Assembly: GCF_000224085.1 (NCBI RefSeq)
Contig: NC_015945.1
Location: 1,065,501 to 1,129,500, forward strand
Source of the DNA: Allomuricauda ruestringensis DSM 13258
GTDB lineage: Bacteria > Bacteroidota > Bacteroidia > Flavobacteriales > Flavobacteriaceae
Reading direction: 5' to 3'
Length of the DNA: 64,000 bases
Shown here: positions 60,948 through 64,000 of the stretch, piece by piece
How positions within the stretch are numbered: the first letter of the stretch is position 1
Layout of the letters: every line of letters begins with the position of its first letter
Program-made: the position numbers and the translations under genes
The notes under the pieces: model-generated
What the model was told of the DNA's origin: nothing
Database searches by the model: none
The model's input: only the letters and a program-made list of their open reading frames with translations

Positions 60948-60969
60948 AATCCCGTCTTTCAACGGGATT
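60948..60969 (-). terminator. Terminator after greA
   Basis: Stem AATCCCGT / ACGGGATT with loop CTTTCA, followed on the reverse strand by TTTTTT, 24 bases after the greA stop. Confidence 0.9.
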
Positions 60970-60992
60970 AAATATAACCAATTTAGTTGCTG

Positions 60993-61469
60993 TTACTCTC
61001 GTGTGATCTCTAAAACTTCAAAATTCAGGGTTCCGTTCGGCACCTTTATCTCTGCTACATCACCTACTTTTTTACCCAACAATCCTTTTCCAATGGGTGA
61101 TGTAACGGAAATTTTACCCGTTTTAAGATCAGCTTCGCTTTCTGCCACCAAAGTATATTTCATTTCCATACCATTGGCTTGATTTTTAAGCTTAACGGTG
61201 GAAAGTACCAATATCTTGGAAGTGTCCAATTGGGATTCATCAATTAAACGGGCATTGGCCAAAGTCTCTTCCATTTTGGAAATTTTCATCTCCAAAAGTC
61301 CCTGGGCTTCCTTGGCCGCATCGTATTCTGCGTTCTCGGAAAGGTCTCCTTTGTCCCTTGCCTCTGCGATAGCCTGGGATGCTTTGGGACGCTCCACATC
61401 TTTTAAGTGGTTCAGCTCTTCCCTCAATTTCTTCAATCCTTCAGGCGTATAATATGAAACCTTGCTCAT
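60993..61469 (-). CDS. greA: Transcription elongation factor GreA
   Basis: 158 residues from the ATG starting MSKVSYYTPEGLKKLREEL; the open frame further upstream is not family-like. N-terminal coiled coil with LSENAEYDAAKEAQGLLE, the acidic-tip block that reaches the RNA polymerase active site, and a C-terminal FKBP-like domain (GKISVTSPIGKGLLGKKVGD). It rescues backtracked RNA polymerase. The leader upstream carries a terminator-like hairpin and a distant -7 box, listed separately. Confidence 0.96.
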   Translation of the reverse strand: MSKVSYYTPEGLKKLREELNHLKDVERPKASQAIAEARDKGDLSENAEYDAAKEAQGLLEMKISKMEETLANARLIDESQLDTSKILVLSTVKLKNQANGMEMKYTLVAESEADLKTGKISVTSPIGKGLLGKKVGDVAEIKVPNGTLNFEVLEITRE

Positions 61470-61548
61470 GTCGTTAATTTTTAATGCAAAGAGGCATTGA
61501 AGAAAATAGAAAAATTTTCCCAATGTTCTCTTCTTTACAAATACAAAA

Positions 61549-61607
61549 AATCCTCAACTATACCCATGACCTGCATGGTATTTTTGCGAGGATTTAACGC
61601 AAATATA
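61549..61607 (-). promoter_or_regulatory. Putative leader attenuator and promoter upstream of greA
   Basis: On the reverse strand a TATATTTG -7 box (61607-61600) is followed by AATCCTC...GAGGATT (61594-61588 / 61555-61549), with an inner CCATG/CATGG, then TTTTTT. This hairpin plus T-tract looks like a Rho-independent terminator about 80 bases before the greA ATG, so early termination or a short leader RNA is expected. Confidence 0.55.
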
Positions 61608-61655
61608 GGCAAATTTTCATCAACTTTGCTCAAGAAACGTTTTCAAACATTGATT

Positions 61656-62090
61656 ATGAAGCACTTCTGGGCCATTATGCTTTTGGCGCTAATTTTATCC
61701 TGTAGCTCGGATTCCACCAACCGTAATCCCTTTTTACAAGAAGTACGATTTAGGTTTGAACTGAATCTGAACCTTCCGCTGTACAACAATCTACAAAACA
61801 TCGGAAATCCGGTTTATGTGGGCAACAATGGAGTGGGTACACGGGGTGCTTTTGTTATCAATACAGGATCTAGTTTTATGGCGTGGGAAGCAAGTTGCCC
61901 GAACCATGCGCCGAACGATTGCTCTACAATGACCATTGATGGCCAAAATGCAGTTTGTAGCTGTGAAGGATATACCTATAATCTGTTTACGGGACAGCAA
62001 TTGGATAGGCCCGATGATGGAAACCGTTATCACGACCTTTTATTTTACAGGGCCACCCAAAGTGGGAACACGGTTATAATATCAAATTAA
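61656..62090 (+). CDS. Rieske-like lipoprotein with altered ligand set
   Basis: 144 residues from the ATG starting MKHFWAIMLLALILSCSSDS, giving a lipoprotein signal with lipobox Cys16. The C-terminal half has a Rieske-like pattern: CPNHAPNDC (Cys81, His84) and CSCEGYTYNLFTG (Cys101, Cys103, Glu104). A normal Rieske site needs C-x-H and C-x2-H; here the second His is Glu and the first spacing is x2, so binding of an ordinary 2Fe-2S cluster is doubtful. It could be an altered cluster site or a structural relic. It lies 9 bases before the aldo/keto reductase. Confidence 0.8.
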   Translation: MKHFWAIMLLALILSCSSDSTNRNPFLQEVRFRFELNLNLPLYNNLQNIGNPVYVGNNGVGTRGAFVINTGSSFMAWEASCPNHAPNDCSTMTIDGQNAVCSCEGYTYNLFTGQQLDRPDDGNRYHDLLFYRATQSGNTVIISN

Positions 62091-62099
62091 AATTTAAGA

Positions 62100-63086
62100 A
62101 TGAATTACAGAAGACTAGGTAAAACAGGAATCAATGTCTCGGAAATCTCCTTGGGTACATGGCAAGTAGGAGGAAAATGGGGTTCTGGATTTAATGATAC
62201 TTTAGCTGAAAATATTATAAATGAAGCCATTGATGCAGGTGTCAACTTTATAGACACTGCCGATGTTTATGAAGCTGGGGCAAGCGAAGCTGCCGTTGGC
62301 CGAGTGGTAAAATCCAGATCGGAAGAAGTTTTTGTTGCCACTAAATGTGGCAGGCAAATAAATCCTCATGTGAATGAAGGCTATACCGTGGAAGTGCTTC
62401 GAAAATATGTGGAGGATAGCTTAAAAAACACTGGTTTGGATTGCTTGGATTTGATTCAGCTACATTGTCCGCCAACCGAAGTATTTTACAGACCTGAAAT
62501 TTTTGAGCTCTTTGACCGATTAAAAGACGAAGGCAAAATAAAAAATCTTGGAGTAAGTGTTGAAAAAGTGGAAGAAGGCCTAAAAGCAATAGAATACCCC
62601 AATGTAAACACGGTTCAAATCATATTCAACATGTTTAGGCAGCGCCCCTCTGAATTATTTTTTGAGCAGGTACAAAAAAAAGATATTGGTGTGATCGTAA
62701 GGGTTCCTTTGGCCAGTGGACTGCTCACCGGAAAATTTTCTTCGGATTCAACCTTTGAAAAAGAGGACCACAGAAACTTTAATAGGGAGGGTGCAGCCTT
62801 CGATAAGGGCGAAACCTTTAGCGGTGTGCCTTTTAATATAGGACTACAAGCCGTTAACGAACTCAAAAAAGTATTCCCACAGAGAGAAAACCTTGCACCA
62901 GTGGCGCTTCGTTGGATATTGGATTTTTCTGAGGTGAGTTGCATTATTCCGGGAGCCTCAAAAACAGAACACCTAAAAAGCAATCTCCAAGCTGTGGAAT
63001 TGCCTCCGCTTACCGAAGATGAAAAGGCTGCTGTAAACCAAATCTATGACAAGCACATCAAAAAGCATGTGCACCAACTTTGGTAA
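62100..63086 (+). CDS. Aldo/keto reductase
   Basis: 328 residues, (beta/alpha)8 barrel. Catalytic tetrad is visible: Asp and Tyr in FIDTADVYEAG, Lys in VFVATKCGRQ, His in DLIQLHCPP. NADPH-binding C-terminal PGASKTEHLKSNLQAV is typical. The substrate is unknown; the subfamily resembles general aldehyde/sugar reductases. It follows the Rieske-like lipoprotein gene by 9 bases. Confidence 0.93.
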   Translation: MNYRRLGKTGINVSEISLGTWQVGGKWGSGFNDTLAENIINEAIDAGVNFIDTADVYEAGASEAAVGRVVKSRSEEVFVATKCGRQINPHVNEGYTVEVLRKYVEDSLKNTGLDCLDLIQLHCPPTEVFYRPEIFELFDRLKDEGKIKNLGVSVEKVEEGLKAIEYPNVNTVQIIFNMFRQRPSELFFEQVQKKDIGVIVRVPLASGLLTGKFSSDSTFEKEDHRNFNREGAAFDKGETFSGVPFNIGLQAVNELKKVFPQRENLAPVALRWILDFSEVSCIIPGASKTEHLKSNLQAVELPPLTEDEKAAVNQIYDKHIKKHVHQLW

Positions 63087-63130
63087 AAGATTATAGTGCT
63101 TCAGGTTTCGGGTTGTCCTCTATATATAAA

Positions 63131-63171
63131 AACGGGATTCTGCAATTGCTTTCAAATTACAGAATCCCGTT
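63131..63171 (-). terminator. Terminator of the right-hand TonB-dependent receptor
   Basis: AACGGGATTCTG / CAGAATCCCGTT stem; the reverse strand follows with TTTTT. It lies downstream of the receptor on that strand and close to the aldo/keto reductase 3' end. Confidence 0.85.
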
Positions 63172-63190
63172 AAAAATATTTGAATAGAAT

Positions 63191-63238
63191 TTAGTTCTCG
63201 ATACAAAATCCCTTTGGGATTTTACTCGAACCGACTAA
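63191..63238. repeat. Palindromic element overlapping the receptor's 3' end
   Basis: AAAATCCC-TTT-GGGATTTT (63205-63223) inside TTAGT...ACTAA outer arms, with CTCGA/TCGAA nearby. The right arm includes the stop codon of the TonB-dependent receptor (63235-63237). It resembles an intergenic repeat class known in this lineage (recall). Confidence 0.6.
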
Positions 63239-64000
63239 AAATTGACCGTTGCTCCCAAAAGGAAATTAATCCCTGCTTGCGGATAGTACCCAGCGCCCTC
63301 AATGGTTGTGATAGTTCCAGGGTTGGAGTAATCATCATCAAAAGTGTAGAAATAGCCGTTGGAGACAATGTCAGCATCAAAAATATTGTTCACCAGACCG
63401 GAAATCTCAATACTTTTCACAAAAGAGTTTATGTTGATGGTATACTGAACATTGAAATCCGTTTGGGTGTAACTATCCAAAACAGAGGTCTCCGAGTCGA
63501 TGTTGCCCATATATTGCTTCCCAACAAATTTTGACAATAACGAAACTTGAAAATTGGCATTGGGCATATAAGAAATAATGTTGCCCGCAATCAGCTTTGG
63601 GGAATAGGCAATATTAGTGTTGCCCAAATTTTGAAGTTCCCCATCACGCTCAAAGAAGAAATCAATATTTCGGTTATCGCTCAAAGCAATGTTCGGTCTC
63701 CACTGAAACGTATTGGACAGCCTGATGCTTGCATCGATTTCCAGACCCAAACGGTAACTATCGCCCACATTGGACCTTAACGGTGCCCCTACATCGTTCA
63801 ACTCTCCGGTCAATACCAATTGATCTTTGTACCGCATGTAGTACACATTGGTATTCAATTGGAAACTTGGTGAAATGTAACGCCATCCCAGTTCAAAATC
63901 GTTTAATTTCTCTGGTTTTGGACTCCCACTCTCATAATCATTGCGGTTGGGCTCCCTATTTGCTCTCGCATAAGAAAAATAGAAGTTGTTGTTGCGATTT
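63235..64000 (-). CDS. TonB-dependent receptor, C-terminal part (truncated by the window)
   Basis: The reverse strand is open from the window edge to a stop, about 255 residues. It shows outer-membrane barrel strands of alternating hydrophobic residues (FYFSYARANREPNRND, FELGWRYISPSFQLNTNVYYM, FSLLSKFVGKQYMGNIDSE) and ends in GATVNF, a terminal Phe as recognised by BAM. The plug and N-terminal part lie beyond the window. The DYESGSPKPEKLNDFELG pattern is typical of siderophore/vitamin-type receptors of Bacteroidota, but the substrate is unknown. Confidence 0.88.
   Translation of the reverse strand, partial: NRNNNFYFSYARANREPNRNDYESGSPKPEKLNDFELGWRYISPSFQLNTNVYYMRYKDQLVLTGELNDVGAPLRSNVGDSYRLGLEIDASIRLSNTFQWRPNIALSDNRNIDFFFERDGELQNLGNTNIAYSPKLIAGNIISYMPNANFQVSLLSKFVGKQYMGNIDSETSVLDSYTQTDFNVQYTININSFVKSIEISGLVNNIFDADIVSNGYFYTFDDDYSNPGTITTIEGAGYYPQAGINFLLGATVNF

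Noticed and set aside
1..64000. CRISPR arrays, tRNA, rRNA, integrase or IS elements
   Set aside because: No regularly spaced identical repeats with unique spacers, no cloverleaf or rRNA-like blocks and no transposase or integrase motifs were recognised. The palindromic repeats here are short and without ORFs.

Overview
The window is a contiguous chromosomal segment of a marine-type Flavobacteriaceae (Bacteroidota); the protein content is most reminiscent of the Muricauda/Allomuricauda group, which is an inference from family resemblance only. Supporting signs are the many Bacteroidota-style promoters (-7 box TAnnTTTG, often with an upstream TTG), the general absence of strong Shine-Dalgarno sequences, T9SS sorting domains, TonB-dependent receptors with an N-terminal carboxypeptidase-like domain, Bacteroidota DUF families (DUF3098, DUF3127, DUF4271, DUF4296) and moderate-to-low GC. 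Coding density is very high. I see no rRNA, tRNA, CRISPR array, IS transposase or prophage.

Layout. 1-7.6 kb: metallophosphoesterase, membrane-anchored AraC regulator, acyltransferase, a secreted protein, a penicillin-acylase-family lipoprotein and a TPM-domain protein. 7.7-11.3 kb: an ABC exporter and an AT-rich pentapeptide-repeat membrane protein. 11.3-14.2 kb: an Fe-S/redox operon (Mrp, NifU-like, ferredoxin-NADP reductase, 2Fe-2S ferredoxin). 14.4-18.9 kb: amidase, an alkyltransferase-like protein, LysE-type transporter, trmB and a glycosyltransferase. 18.8-26.1 kb: a PhoBR-like two-component system divergent from a surface lipoprotein made of two near-identical 377-residue repeats plus a TonB-dependent receptor, with phased TAAC repeats between them. 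26.2-27.0 kb: two tiny proteins that are only a signal peptide plus a T9SS sorting domain. 27-36 kb: LuxE-like protein, tyrS, epimerase, dihydroorotase/dolichol-type glycosyltransferases, DUF4271 and hemD. 36-44.3 kb: pckA (GC-rich in its 3' part), saccharopine dehydrogenase plus Lrp regulator, ferritin, HxlR/DinB, zinc metallopeptidase and alanine dehydrogenase. 44.7-51.9 kb: leuS, then ftsX-DUF3098-uppP-truB. 52-57 kb: a TetR-ABC-HlyD-TolC export operon whose ABC ATPase has lost its catalytic motifs. 57-64 kb: tag, aat, DUF3127, histidine kinase, HIT, greA, a Rieske-like lipoprotein, an aldo/keto reductase and the C-terminal part of a TonB-dependent receptor.

The most unusual signals are (i) the export operon with a catalytically degenerate ATPase; (ii) several families of short palindromic repeats, one sitting inside a terminator loop and three embedded in frame in leuS; (iii) the paired orphan T9SS sorting domains; (iv) the large internal duplication in the lipoprotein next to PhoBR-like regulators and a TonB receptor; and (v) a terminator-like leader in front of greA.
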